64,000 nucleotides of DNA from an uncultured Acidobacteriia bacterium (GCA_903907865.1 CAIVPR010000074.1:42938-106937); one strand, 5' to 3'. Counted from the first letter of the stretch, positions 43,620 to 54,200 are shown. Notes: generated by a model from the letters alone, not told the origin. Numbers and translations are program-made.

Positions 43620-46600
43620 CTATCGCCCGCCCTTGAAACTCTTGTCCGGATACGCAGGCGGCACAGGTACCTTCACAGGCTTCTGCCGAATCAGCTCCTG
43701 CAGGTATTTCACCGCCGCATCCAACTGCGCGTCGCCGCCTTCGAACGTGCCGTGGGGCAGGTTGTCCACCACCATGTCCGGTTCCACCCCGTGGCCTTCG
43801 ATCAGCCATTTCCCCTCCGGTCCGTACACCCCGATCTCCGCCGCCGACGCGATCCCCTTGTCCGCCAGCGTATTCGATCCGGTGAGCCAAACCTCGCCGC
43901 CCCAAGTCCGCGTTCCGATCACCTTGCCCAGCCCGAGCCGCTTGAACCCTTCCGAAAACGCCTCGCCGTCCGACGCCGTCCACGCGTCGCACAGCACCAC
44001 GACGTGCCCTCGGAACGCCTCCTGCATGTTCCACGTCGGGTGCCCGACCCTCGGCTGCCAGTACATCCATGCCTTCCGGGTCAAACGGTCCAAAATCCAG
44101 CTGTCGATGTTGCCGCCCCGGTTGTGACGAGCGTCGACGATCAAGCCCTCGCGGGCGAAGACCGGGATGTAGTTCTCGTTCCATTGCCCGATGTCGTCCC
44201 CTTGCATCGCCCGCAGGTGGATGTAACCGATTGACCCGCCCGCCGACTCCTCCACCTTCACGCGCCTAGTGTATTCCCATTCGCTGTAGCGGAGCTCCTG
44301 GTCTTGGTCGAGGGGAATGGCGCGCGCAACCACCTCACGCGATTCCTTCCCTCCCTTCGGCATCACCTTCAGCAGTACCTGCTTGCCTGCCTGGTTCCTC
44401 AGCGCATCGCCCAACACCAGCGACGCCAATGATTTCCCGTTGATGGCGAGGATGACGTCGCCCTCCACCACCTCGACACCCGGACGCGCCAGCGGCGACA
44501 TCTTGTCGGGACGGTCCGGGTCGTGCGCGTAAACGTGTTCCACCTTGTAGCCGCCAGCCGCCGCGTCACGGGAGAAACGAGCGCCGAGCGTCGCGAGTTG
44601 CACGTCGTCGGAGCCTTTTCGCGAATCGCCGCCGTAGACGAACGTGTGCAGCGCCGATAGCTCGCTCACCATTCCCGCGATCAGCGTGCTCAACTCCTGA
44701 CGGTCGCGTACCCGGCCCAGCAACTCGCCGTATTTCTGGCGCATCAACTTCCAATCCACGCCGTGCATGTTCGGGTCGTAGAAATAGTCGCGGTGCAGCC
44801 GCCACGCGTCGGCGAAGGCCTCGCGGTATTCATCGGTCGGAATCACCGAGAAACTCCAATTCCCCAGGATCACGCGCGCATCGTTCAGCGTCTTCGAATC
44901 GCCGAGGCCGCTGCTTTTCGCGCTGCCCTCCACCACGAAGATCTCCTCCTTCTTGCGGATCATGATCTTCTTCCAGTCGCCGGAGACTTCAAAATCGAGG
45001 ACGTCGCCCATCAGGGTGTCGGGATTGTCGCCCTTGTTGTTGATGTCCCAGCATTGGACCGCGCCGGTATCGGCTGTCGGCACACCCTTGTCGATCCAAC
45101 AGAGCCGGGTCTCGGTGGCTGCGAGTTTGGAGTAGTTGCCGGAGGGAATCGGAACCTGGCGCAGGCGGGTCATCACACCGTCCAGGTCGATCCCGGTCTT
45201 GGCTTCCGTCTTCGTTTCCTCGGCCTTCTTGTCCTTGTCGTCCGAAGTCTTGAGCGCCTCCCCGTCGGGATGCAGCTCGTCCGGTGTTTGGAACGGGGCC
45301 CGCAGCCCCTTCTGCAGCGCCACGGCATACACCCGCACGGGCCGGTCGAAAAACGGATCCGGCTGCCGCGCGCCCCAAGGCTCCTTCACCACGGAGGACA
45401 AGGCCCGGTCCGACAGGAAATAAATCCATTTCCCGTCCTTGCTCCATGCCGGATTGCGGTTGTCGTAGCGGTCGGTCGTCAGCGGCGTCTCCACCCCGGT
45501 CTCGACGTTATACAGGTACAACCGACTCATCAAATTCGCCTGTTCGCGCCCGTACGCCAGCCAGTGGCTGTCCGGCGACCATTTCACATCGAAGAACTTT
45601 GGCTCCGAATTGTCGCCCGCCGTCGCCGTCCCGATCTGCTTCTGCGTTTTCGCAGTGACATCGAACAGCCACAGCCGGTCGTTCTTGTCCTGATGCACCA
45701 CCCACTTGCCGTCGGGGGAGGGAATCGCCTCCCATCGCAGTACGTTGCCGTCCGTCGTCATTTGTTCCGCCGGACCAGCCCCGTTCGCCGGTGCCTTCCA
45801 CAACTCCACCTCGCCCGATTCCGTCGACAGCATCACCACCGACTTGCCGTCAGCCGCGAACCTCGCTTCCCGGATCCGCCCCGGCTTGCCGCTGCCGACC
45901 TCCGCCAACCGCCCCTGCTTGACCGGAATCACGAACGCCCTCCCTCGCGACGTCAGCACCACCCGGCTTCCGTCGGGTGCAACGTGCGCCGAGGTCGTGT
46001 ATTCCAGCGGATTCTTGATCCAGTGCTCGCGCAGGTTGTCGAAATCGGATTCGACGGTGACCTGGACCGCCCTGTCCATGCCCGATGCGATGTCGAACAG
46101 CCGCAGATCCCCAGCCAACATATAGACGATGCGCCCGTTCGAAAGCGCGGCGAGATCGGCGTCGAAACCCGAGTGTTTGGTCAACTGCCGCACATCGCCA
46201 CCGGATTCGTTCATCGACCACAGGTTCATCGTGCCGTCGCGGTCGGTCAGGAAATAGATGCGCCCGTTCCACCACATGGCGTTCTTGCTGGTGCCGGGCC
46301 AGTTCGCGCTGAGCGCGACCGCCTCGCGGCCGGGATCGTAGCGCCAAAGGTTCTGTGCCGTGCCGCCCTGGTAGCGCTTGGCCATGCTGCCCTGGAACTC
46401 GGTGCGGGTGAAGTAGAGTCGGCCCGACTTGTCATACGCCCCCTGCGAGGCCTCACTCAGCGGCACTTGGACCACGTTGTTTTCCATATCGACCGTGGCC
46501 AACTGCCAAGTGGGCAGGGTCGAAAACGACCGCGTCTTGAATAGCACCTTGCCCTCCGGCGTCCAACCAACGACCAAGGCGTTGCCGTCGAAGGTTCTCC

Positions 46601-46898
46601 TGCGTGGCTGGCCACCGTCGACCGGCATGGTGTAGACCTCGGTCGGACCCTCGTAGGTGGCGGAATAGGCGATGGTCTTGCCGTCCGGCGATATCGCCGC
46701 GTGGGTTTCGTCGCCGGGGTGCGACGTCAGCCGGCGCGCCTTGCCGCCGGAGGCCTGGACCGTCCAGAGGTCGCCCTCGGAGGTGAAGACGACGGTATCG
46801 TTGTGGATCGCGGGATACCGGTAGAAGCCCTTGTTCCCGCCCGCGGGCGTTTGAGCCAGGAGGGGGAGGGCAAGCAGAAGAACGAAGGGCGTTTTCAC
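43620..46898 (-). CDS. Tricorn-type protease (S41), secreted
   Basis: 1092 residues from GTG 46898, which starts a signal peptide (MKTPFVLLLALPLLAQTP). A beta-propeller of WD40-like repeats spans ~25-560 (AISPDGKTIAYSATYEGPTE). A helical bundle with HRDYFYDPNMHGVDW follows, then a PDZ domain (~750-840) and the S41 catalytic domain (LIVDARHNRGGNIDSWILDR, TASDGEAFSEGFKRLGLG). Overall order matches tricorn core proteases, which hydrolyse peptides from larger proteases. The signal peptide places it in the periplasm. A Lys/Glu-rich insertion (KDKKAEETKTEAKT) lies mid-protein. Confidence 0.93.
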   Translation of the reverse strand: MKTPFVLLLALPLLAQTPAGGNKGFYRYPAIHNDTVVFTSEGDLWTVQASGGKARRLTSHPGDETHAAISPDGKTIAYSATYEGPTEVYTMPVDGGQPRRRTFDGNALVVGWTPEGKVLFKTRSFSTLPTWQLATVDMENNVVQVPLSEASQGAYDKSGRLYFTRTEFQGSMAKRYQGGTAQNLWRYDPGREAVALSANWPGTSKNAMWWNGRIYFLTDRDGTMNLWSMNESGGDVRQLTKHSGFDADLAALSNGRIVYMLAGDLRLFDIASGMDRAVQVTVESDFDNLREHWIKNPLEYTTSAHVAPDGSRVVLTSRGRAFVIPVKQGRLAEVGSGKPGRIREARFAADGKSVVMLSTESGEVELWKAPANGAGPAEQMTTDGNVLRWEAIPSPDGKWVVHQDKNDRLWLFDVTAKTQKQIGTATAGDNSEPKFFDVKWSPDSHWLAYGREQANLMSRLYLYNVETGVETPLTTDRYDNRNPAWSKDGKWIYFLSDRALSSVVKEPWGARQPDPFFDRPVRVYAVALQKGLRAPFQTPDELHPDGEALKTSDDKDKKAEETKTEAKTGIDLDGVMTRLRQVPIPSGNYSKLAATETRLCWIDKGVPTADTGAVQCWDINNKGDNPDTLMGDVLDFEVSGDWKKIMIRKKEEIFVVEGSAKSSGLGDSKTLNDARVILGNWSFSVIPTDEYREAFADAWRLHRDYFYDPNMHGVDWKLMRQKYGELLGRVRDRQELSTLIAGMVSELSALHTFVYGGDSRKGSDDVQLATLGARFSRDAAAGGYKVEHVYAHDPDRPDKMSPLARPGVEVVEGDVILAINGKSLASLVLGDALRNQAGKQVLLKVMPKGGKESREVVARAIPLDQDQELRYSEWEYTRRVKVEESAGGSIGYIHLRAMQGDDIGQWNENYIPVFAREGLIVDARHNRGGNIDSWILDRLTRKAWMYWQPRVGHPTWNMQEAFRGHVVVLCDAWTASDGEAFSEGFKRLGLGKVIGTRTWGGEVWLTGSNTLADKGIASAAEIGVYGPEGKWLIEGHGVEPDMVVDNLPHGTFEGGDAQLDAAVKYLQELIRQKPVKVPVPPAYPDKSFKGGR

Positions 46899-46904
46899 CC
46901 CGCC

Positions 46905-46910
46905 AGAATA
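46905..46910 (-). promoter_or_regulatory. -10-like TATTCT for the tricorn gene
   Basis: On the minus strand TATTCT ends six bases before GTG 46898. The six bases between are GGCGGG, which could also act as a weak Shine-Dalgarno but lie too close to the start. Confidence 0.35.
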
Positions 46911-47064
46911 GCGCATCATCGCCCGGGACGCCACTGAAAATGGGGCGAGCCGGCTCGATCCGAAAAATCCGCAGTTGTGCCCGCCTGCTCGGCGGTGCCG
47001 TTTGGCATGACGGTCGGTTGTCGCACTCGCGGACCTCGAGTCTACAAACCAGAACTTCTTGCAG

Positions 47065-47490
47065 CTACAACTCGCGCGGTGTACGGACGATCTGGGCTAT
47101 CTCCGTACCCAGACGCAAGAAATCCCGAACGTTCCACGTCACCAACACGTCTGCCGCTGCCTTCATTGCGCAATGCCCAATCAGCGCATCGTACGCGGCG
47201 CTGCCCACAATTGCGGGTTGGGATTCCAAGGCCGCTATGTATTCGCTGGTACTTAAAGAGACAGGCTCCAGACGGTCGAGAATCTGTCTGATGATGAACA
47301 GACCCTCCTTGCCGCTGATTCGAGGGCGAATGGGTAGTCCTGTAAGCGTGGCGTAGACCTCGCCCAGCGTGCGGAGTGCGCAATATCCGCTACCCTTGGC
47401 GTCGCGGAATACCCGCGCGCTGTGCTCATGGTGCATATGGTCTGCATAGAAGACTGGCACAAGAACCGAAGAATCGAAGAATATCTTCAC
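47065..47490 (-). CDS. vapC: PIN-domain toxin (VapC type)
   Basis: 141 residues. MKIFFDSSVLVPVFYADH (D6), RTLGEVYATLTGLP (Glu), GSAAYDALIGHCAM (Asp) and LVTWNVRDFLRLG supply the PIN acidic residues. Predicted RNase that cuts tRNA or rRNA. It overlaps the antitoxin stop by four bases (ATGA). All catalytic positions appear intact. Confidence 0.88.
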   Translation of the reverse strand: MKIFFDSSVLVPVFYADHMHHEHSARVFRDAKGSGYCALRTLGEVYATLTGLPIRPRISGKEGLFIIRQILDRLEPVSLSTSEYIAALESQPAIVGSAAYDALIGHCAMKAAADVLVTWNVRDFLRLGTEIAQIVRTPREL

Positions 47491-47774
47491 GCCGCGTCGC
47501 CCAAGATCTTTCGGGACCGCTCTTCGCGCACGGCGTGAATCGCGTCATCCACGACCCAAGTGGGAAGTGGTCTCCCGGTTCGATATACGAATAGCCCGTC
47601 TTCCCACACCATGCCGGTCTCGCGCGCCTGGGGCTCCATGGCACGTGGAGTCGGGCGACCGACCCGATCACGGACCAGCCGCTGCAGGAAATGTTCGGGC
47701 GTTAACCCCGCAGCCCGCGATTCCAGCAGTAACGCAGCCTCGATGTCTTGGTCCAGATCCAAGGTGACGGTCAT
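47487..47774 (-). CDS. vapB: VapB-type antitoxin
   Basis: 95 residues. MTVTLDLDQDIEAALLLESRAAGLTPEHFLQRLV resembles a ribbon-helix-helix start (beta-strand then two helices) and the tail (TGRPLPTWVVDDAIHAVREERSRKILG) would wrap the toxin. Position and overlap with vapC support the role; the family itself is not certain. TAGACT lies seven bases before the ATG and a strong hairpin (47795-47823) just upstream could be the operator. Confidence 0.75.
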   Translation of the reverse strand: MTVTLDLDQDIEAALLLESRAAGLTPEHFLQRLVRDRVGRPTPRAMEPQARETGMVWEDGLFVYRTGRPLPTWVVDDAIHAVREERSRKILGDAA

Positions 47775-47781
47775 AACTAAG

Positions 47782-47823
47782 AGTCTAGATCATCTGCGGC
47801 CCTTTTCAAAAAAGGGGGCCGCA
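47782..47823 (-). promoter_or_regulatory. vapBC upstream region: -10-like TAGACT and hairpin
   Basis: On the minus strand TAGACT (47782-47787) ends seven bases before the vapB ATG. Just upstream, TGCGGCCC and GGGCCGCA (47795-47802 and 47816-47823) frame a T/A-rich centre (CTTTT/AAAAA), giving a near-perfect stem. It could be a VapB operator or a terminator for transcription from the right. Confidence 0.4.
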
Positions 47824-47862
47824 TGCCTAGGTCGCATGGCTCCGTACAAAGTCCTTAGCGGC

Positions 47863-48059
47863 TCACGGAGCTTTCGGTTGGCTTGGTCGGGCGGGCACGG
47901 TACCCCTGAGCGCCTCGTTGATCAAAGTCTTGGTGGCTTAACGCGCCGCCAGATTGGTCTGCCAAGGCGAAGTAATAGTCTACTAAGTCGTCACTGGTTC
48001 CGGCGCGCTGGCCACAACCCGCCCCGGGTGCCGTGGCTGAAGTCGTATTGCTCCTTCAT
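47863..48059 (-). pseudogene. Relic of a CopG/BrnA-like antitoxin
   Basis: From ATG 48059 the frame reads MKEQYDFSHGTRGGL, matching the usual opening of this antitoxin type (MKxxYDFSxGxRG), then hits TGA after 22 codons. About 100 bases later a shifted frame reads ATKTLINEALRG, the typical end of the ribbon-helix-helix (QTLINEALR). The length, 197 bases, is not divisible by three and the middle is unrecognisable. No toxin gene accompanies it. The rest of 47824-48140 holds nothing I can identify. Confidence 0.5.
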
Positions 48060-48140
48060 TCGAATCCCCGCTCGTAGTCCGCGCTTGCCATGGATCGCCG
48101 GTCTGGCCCGGAATACCCGATCATCCGAAACAGGGGACGC

Positions 48141-48869
48141 CTAAAACGCGCTCCCGAGGATATGCAACTCAGGGATCACAGCCCGCGGCGGCATCTTGGC
48201 ACACGCCAAAATCGCCTCGGCCACATGTTCCGGCAGCATCGCCATCAACCGCTGCTCCGGCGTCGGCTGCACCGGACGCTTGTCCAGCAGCTCCGAATCC
48301 ACCATGCCCGGGCACACCACCGTCGTCCGGATGCCGTTTTCCTTCTCCTCCAGCCGAATCGCGTGCGACAGGCCGTTCATCCCGCGCTTCGACGCTTGGT
48401 ACGCCGCACCCGACCCGTCCGGGCCCAGCGCCGACGTCGACGACACAAAAATCATATGCCCGAACTTCGCCTCGCGCATCTCCGGCAGCACCGCCTGCGC
48501 GCAATAGTAGGCCCCGTTCAGGTTGGTCGACATCATGTCGTCCCAAATCGCCGGCTTCAACCGGGGCAGGGCCCGCTCCGTCGTGTTGGTCCCGGTCACG
48601 AAAACCAGAATCTGCACCCGTCCATACGCCGTATGGGCCGCCGCGAGCATCGCCTGCACCTGGGCCACGTTCGTCACGTCGCAGACGCAGGTCTCAAGCG
48701 GCGTTCCCGCAGCTGCCGCTTCCGCCTTCAATCCCGCGAGACGGTCCGCGCGTCGGGCCGACGCCAGCACCTTGGCCCCTTCGGCGGCAAACATCAGGGC
48801 GGTGGAGCGTCCAATCCCGCTGGAGGCTCCCACCACGAGGACAACTTGGTCTTTCAATGAAGCTGGCAT
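48141..48869 (-). CDS. SDR-family oxidoreductase
   Basis: 242 residues. Rossmann motif VVLVVGASSGIGRST, CDVTN acidic turn, YQASK active site (Tyr/Lys) and FVSSTSALG with catalytic Ser. The usual NNAG is replaced by VTGTN. CPGMVDSELL is the typical following loop. The basic residues after the second strand (SARRADRL) suggest NADP preference. GAGGA nine bases before the ATG. Substrate unknown. It follows the VWFA gene on the same strand. Confidence 0.9.
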   Translation of the reverse strand: MPASLKDQVVLVVGASSGIGRSTALMFAAEGAKVLASARRADRLAGLKAEAAAAGTPLETCVCDVTNVAQVQAMLAAAHTAYGRVQILVFVTGTNTTERALPRLKPAIWDDMMSTNLNGAYYCAQAVLPEMREAKFGHMIFVSSTSALGPDGSGAAYQASKRGMNGLSHAIRLEEKENGIRTTVVCPGMVDSELLDKRPVQPTPEQRLMAMLPEHVAEAILACAKMPPRAVIPELHILGSAF

Positions 48870-48884
48870 GATTCGATTCCTCTG

Positions 48885-50954
48885 TCAGTTTACAGGGCCT
48901 GCCCCTTCCGTCCGCGCGGCAGTCTCAGGCAGCAATCTAAACTCAGCCCATTGCGTCGCCGTGCCCGTCTTCTCCGGTGCCAGCTTGTCCCGTACCACCA
49001 GTTCCACCGCGTAATCGCCCGCTGGCAGGAACGCCGGCAGCTTGATCTCGCCCGACACGATCGGCTGCGCGCCTTCCTTCTGTTCGTGCATCGCGATCGG
49101 CTTGCCCGTGAAAATCAGCTCCGGCCCCCGGTGCAGCCGCACCGTGAACTCGACCTTCGGCTTCTTGTCCGCCCCCGTCCGCGCACCGTAAACGTCCGCC
49201 GCGAACGAGAACACCGCCCCCGGCTGGAATCCCCGCCCAATCCTGGCGCTCGACCCGACCGCTCCCAACTCCAAACTCGAAACTTCCAGCCTCTTCGCGC
49301 TGTAATCCGGCACCTCGACAAACGCGTTGGCCGACCCCGTCCTCCCGGACTTCGTATCCCGCAACGCAACCAGGAACTGGTACGGCCCCGGCTTCGGCGG
49401 CGTCACCTGCAACTGGTAGAACAGCCCCGCCGCCATCGTCTCCGCAAACTCCTTCTTGTTCAACGCCATCGAGTACGTCTGGTCCGCCCCCGGCACCGAC
49501 TTCCCGTCCACCCCAAGCGCCGTCCCGCCAATGTCCACCACCGCCACCCGCGCACCATCCGCCCGCTCGTCAAACTGGATCGACTTCGGGTCGATCTCCA
49601 CCTGCCCCCGCAGCAACACCTGCCGCCGACCGGTCTTCAGGTCCGCCGGACCCGCCGAATGCAGCACCCTGAGCCGCAATGAAATGTCTCCCTGGAACGG
49701 CGAGAGCAGCGCCTGCCGCATCAACTCCTCCCGCGACGGTTCGATCTGCGCCAACGCCACGTCCGGCGTCCCGACAAAGCCGTTGCGCGTTCGAACATGC
49801 AAGCCCGGTCGGCGCACCCGCACAGTGATCGAATGGAACGCGCTCCCGTAGTCGGCCCGGTTCGGCGTGTATCCAATAAGGTAGTAGTCGTTCGAGTCCG
49901 CGATGGCCTGGTGGAGCGCGGACGTCACATCGTTGTTGTTCTCGACCAAAACGCCGCCGGTGCCACGTGCGAGGACTGCCAGACCGTTGCGGGACGACGT
50001 ATACTCCGCGCTCCTCTGGTTCTGCGCCCGGTTGATGTCGCGCATCGGATTGCCCCCGACCCGCGCGTGCACATCGTCGGCGGCCGTGAGTCCGTAGTAG
50101 ACGACGCCCCGCGCATCCACCACGTCGATCACCACCCCGGCCCGATTCGCCTGGTCGATCACATCATCGAAAAAGCGCGAATACGCCAGTCCCTCCGAGA
50201 CAATCACCAGCGCCCGTCGACCCGGCATGCTCGCCAAGCCCTGGATCGCATAGCGGATGCTGCCGATTGTTCCCGTGGAAAGAACGCCGTTTCGCGCGGC
50301 GCTGCTGTTTGCGAGCTGCGCGTTGATGCGCGCCATCGCGTTGGCGATTGCCGGATCGCCCATGGAAATGGCGTTGAACGGGGACATCCCGAGGCGTCCC
50401 GGAATCCAGTGCAGTCGTTCCACCGCTGCCATCAGTTGCGCCCGGTCCCGAGTAAAGCGCTGGAGCGCGCCCGTGCCGCCGCTGGCCGCGAAGACGGATA
50501 CGACATCGCCCGGCTGGACGCCGTCGGCGACAAACTTCCGCATCGCGGTCTTGATCCGGGGCATGTCTGCGAACGAGATGCCGAGATCGTCCGCCATCAG
50601 GACCACGCTCCGGCTGACCTCCTCGGCTTTCGGCAACGGCGCCGCAGCGGACGTGGGCGCATTCCCGTTCGGTGTCACAGTGACAGCCTTCGCCCCCCGA
50701 CCCTGCAACCCACCTGCCGGGACAAACGAAAAATGCGTGATCCGCTGCGGTTTGCCGTCCTCGAGGACTTCGAAATCGGACGCTTGGAGATCCGCGACGT
50801 GCCGACCATTTGCATCCGTTACCGTTGCGTCCACCTGCACCAAGTCCACCGATACCCGGATCACAGACTCGGCAGGCGCGGGCGCATTGGTCCCAAGTGA
50901 CTGCGCCAAGAGAACGGTTGCGCTCAGAAATACGAATACACGGGACAGTAGCAA
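48885..50954 (-). CDS. Secreted VWFA-related protein (acidobacterial type)
   Basis: 689 residues from TTG 50954. Signal peptide MLLSRVFVFLSATVLLAQS. VIRVSVDLVQVDATVTDANGRHVADLQASDFEVLEDGKPQRI is the signature opening of the acidobacterial VWFA-related family (TIGR03436). The VWA-like domain (~100-380) has VLMADDLGISFADMPRIK where a classical MIDAS would read DxSxS, so metal binding may be lost or altered. C-terminal beta-rich domains follow. Function unknown; surface adhesion or protein interaction is inferred. Confidence 0.88.
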   Translation of the reverse strand: MLLSRVFVFLSATVLLAQSLGTNAPAPAESVIRVSVDLVQVDATVTDANGRHVADLQASDFEVLEDGKPQRITHFSFVPAGGLQGRGAKAVTVTPNGNAPTSAAAPLPKAEEVSRSVVLMADDLGISFADMPRIKTAMRKFVADGVQPGDVVSVFAASGGTGALQRFTRDRAQLMAAVERLHWIPGRLGMSPFNAISMGDPAIANAMARINAQLANSSAARNGVLSTGTIGSIRYAIQGLASMPGRRALVIVSEGLAYSRFFDDVIDQANRAGVVIDVVDARGVVYYGLTAADDVHARVGGNPMRDINRAQNQRSAEYTSSRNGLAVLARGTGGVLVENNNDVTSALHQAIADSNDYYLIGYTPNRADYGSAFHSITVRVRRPGLHVRTRNGFVGTPDVALAQIEPSREELMRQALLSPFQGDISLRLRVLHSAGPADLKTGRRQVLLRGQVEIDPKSIQFDERADGARVAVVDIGGTALGVDGKSVPGADQTYSMALNKKEFAETMAAGLFYQLQVTPPKPGPYQFLVALRDTKSGRTGSANAFVEVPDYSAKRLEVSSLELGAVGSSARIGRGFQPGAVFSFAADVYGARTGADKKPKVEFTVRLHRGPELIFTGKPIAMHEQKEGAQPIVSGEIKLPAFLPAGDYAVELVVRDKLAPEKTGTATQWAEFRLLPETAARTEGAGPVN

Positions 50955-51014
50955 TCACGCCAAGCCTAACATAGCGGCACCGCAATTTCATCATTGCCGC
51001 TGCCCCGCGTTGCC

Positions 51015-51046
51015 GAGCCCCGACGGCGAGGGAGCGGTTGTTGGGG
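51015..51046. repeat. Half-copy of the REP-like palindrome
   Basis: 32 bases beginning GAGCCCCGACGGCGAGGGAG match the right arm of the 43441-43520 palindrome at 28 positions. It lies in the divergent gap between the VWFA and DUF499 genes. The left arm is not present. Confidence 0.6.
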
Positions 51047-51221
51047 CACTGCAAACCGATCAACTAATTTGTATTACCTGACCTCAGGTTATCCACAGGA
51101 TCTCGCCAAGCGCCCACCCAAACACACCCATGAAGTCCTGGCCTTCGCCCCAATTCCACCCCCGAATCCCCAAATCCTTGTCCCCTCGCCCCCCGACAGC
51201 ATACACTTGAATATTCCACCC

Positions 51222-54200
51222 ATGAGCCTCCCGGCCATCTTCGACACCTGCAGACCCCGCGCCGACGTCCTCGCCGGCTCCATGCGCGACGACGAGTTCA
51301 TGGCCGACCTCTCCAGCGTCGTCAACGACACCGCTCCCCCAGACTATCGCGACCCCGCCACCTTCTTCGCCAAGAGCTACCCCACGCGCGGCATGAAGGA
51401 ACTCCTCAAAGCCGTCTCCCTCCGCCTCTCCGGTCGAGGGGGCGAAGTCTCCTCCATCATCCGCCTCGGCACCCAGTACGGCGGCGGCAAAACCCACTCC
51501 CTCGTCGCCCTCGTCCACGCTGTCCGCGGGATGCGCGGCGTCCCGTCACCCGAACGCTTCGTCGACCCCGCAATCCTCCCCTCCGGCCCCGTCCGCATCG
51601 CCGCCCTCGACGGCGAAAATGCCGACCCCGCCAACGGCCTCACCCTCGAACCCGGTCTCCTCGCCCACTCTCTCTGGGGCGAAATGGCCTACCGCCTCGC
51701 CGGACGTGCCGGTTACGAACGCGTCCGCGCCAGCGATGAGCGCCACATCGCCCCCGGTACCGACACCATCCGCGAACTCTTTGGCGGCCAGCCCACCCTC
51801 ATCCTCCTCGACGAGGTCTCCGTCTACCTCCGCAAAGTCGAGCGCGCCTTCCCTGACGCCTCCAAGCAATTCGCAGCCTTCGTCCACGACCTTTTCAAGG
51901 CCGTCGCGTCCACCCCCCAGGTGGCCCTCGTCTATACCCTCGCCATCGGCAAGGATGAGAAGGGCGGGGACGCCTACAAGGAGGAAAACGAGCGCGCCGC
52001 CAATGCCATGGCCGAGGCCGAGAGCGTAGCTGCCCGCAGCACCACCCCCCTGAATCCCACCGAAGAGGATGAAACCCCGGACGTTCTCCGAGCCCGCCTT
52101 TTCGAGAGCATAGACCACGACGCAGCCCGCACCGTCATCGCCGCCTACGCCCAAGTCTGGAACTCCAACCGGGAAAACCTTCCCGCCGATGCGACCGACC
52201 CCGGTCTCCGCGACCGTTTCGCCGCCAGCTACCCCCTCCACCCCAAGCTCCTCGAAATGCTGACCGAGAAAACATCCTCCCTCAGCACCTTCCAGCGCAC
52301 CCGCGGCATGTTGCGCCTTCTGTCCCGCACCGTCCACCAGCTGTGGCGCATCCAGCCACCTGATGCCACCGCCATCCATTGCCACCACCTCGACCCCGCG
52401 GTCGAGAAGATACGCACCGAAATCTACACCAAACTCGGCCAAGGCCAGTATGCTCCCGCCGTGAAATCCGACGTCGCGTCCGTCGCGGGCGACGAGCCCT
52501 CCTTGGCGCAGAGCCTCGATTCCCGCAAGTACCCCGGCCTACCCCCCGTAACTGCCTACGTCGCCCGCACCATCTTCTGGCACACCCTCGCCTTCGACTC
52601 CGCCAAGGGCATCACCGCCGAGCAACTCAAACTCTCCATCTGCTCTCCCGCCTTGGAGCCATCCTTTATCGAACAGGCCCGCATCCAGTTCGTCACCGAC
52701 TCCATCTACTTGGATGACCGCCCCGGCGCGCCGCTCCGCTTCATGGTCGAGCCAAACCTCACCATGATCATCCGCCGGACCATGCGCGATATCGACGCCG
52801 CCGAGGTCCGGACCGAATTGGCCGAACGCATCCGCCACCTGTTCAGCCTTCCCCGTGGCGAGTTCAATGCCGTCCTGTTCCCTGCGGGACCCTACGAAGT
52901 TCCCGACGAGGTTGGCGATTTCCGCCCGCTCCTGGTGGTCATGAACCATGAATCCACCGCCGTACCCTCAGATCTCCGCGAGCCGCCCCCTGACGTCGCC
53001 GAAATCTTCCAATACAAGGGTGCCGACCGGAGAACCCGCGACCTCCAGAACAACGTAGTCTTCGTCGCCGCCGATCTTCGCGCCATCCCCAACATGCGCG
53101 ACCAGGTCCGCCGCCGCCTCGCCCTCGGCATGCTCCTGAAGCCCGAGCGCGAGCAGCAATTGGTGGACTACCAGCAGCGCAAGGTCCGTGAAGAGTTCGG
53201 CAAGCTGCAGCTGGATGTCGCCATGGCCATCCTCCAGTGCTACCGCCACCTCTTCTATCCCTCAAGCTCCCGCATGCCCGGTGCGCGGATCGATCTAGGC
53301 CACACCATCATGGAGCTTTCGGGTGCCGGTGACTCGCCCGGCAACGGCCAGCACCAGGTCAAGCGCGTTCTCCAAGAGCAAAAGAAGCTGCTCGAAGGCC
53401 GCGACATCCCTGATGCCCCGACTTTTGTCCGCGACCAGACCGGCCTCCGCGTCAAGGGCGAGATGACCACCTCCCAGATGCGCACGGAGTACCGTCGGGC
53501 CCCCAAGCTCTCCATCCTCCTGCAGGACACGCCCTTCTTGGAATGCATCCGCAACGGCATTGAGCAGGGCCTGTTCATTTACCGCGAGGACAACGAGAAA
53601 TGGGGACCGGGCGACCTCCGTCCCATCATCCATATCGGTGACAACCAATTCGTCCACACCATGGAAGACGCCAAGGCCAAGAAGCTCTGGCCCCGCGCCG
53701 AACCTTTGGAACTCCGCTTCCAAGCCAACCCCGTCACCATCGAACGGGGCGGTTCCTCCGAATTGGTCGTCAATGTGCAGGGAGGCATCCCCCCTTACAC
53801 CTACACTTCCAGCGAGCCCCAGCTCTCAGCCACCGCAACCGACGAGACCACACAGCAACTCCGCGTCCGCCCGGAACGCTCCACCACCTACTCCATCGAG
53901 GTGTCCGACAGCCAGGGCCACCGCCAGCAAGCGACGACGGTTGTCACCATCCGCGAACGTTCGGGCGAAATCCAAGCTCCTGTTTTCGCCAGCTACCGGG
54001 CTCCCGAGCCGCCGCAGGTCGACCTAACCGCCTCCGGCCCGCTGGCACAAGCGCTCTCGGACATCTGGGACAAAGCCCGCAAGGCCAAAGTATCGAGTAT
54101 CGCCAGCCTGACGGTGAGCCTCTTCGAGCCCGGAGCCACGTGGAAGGTCCACCAGGCCATGGCCACCCTGCAGGACGCCGACGTCACCTGCCACTTCGAG

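Noticed and set aside
44763..46544. 593-codon frame antisense to the tricorn protease
   Set aside because: No domain, extreme His/Arg/Pro content, and full overlap with a recognisable gene on the other strand.
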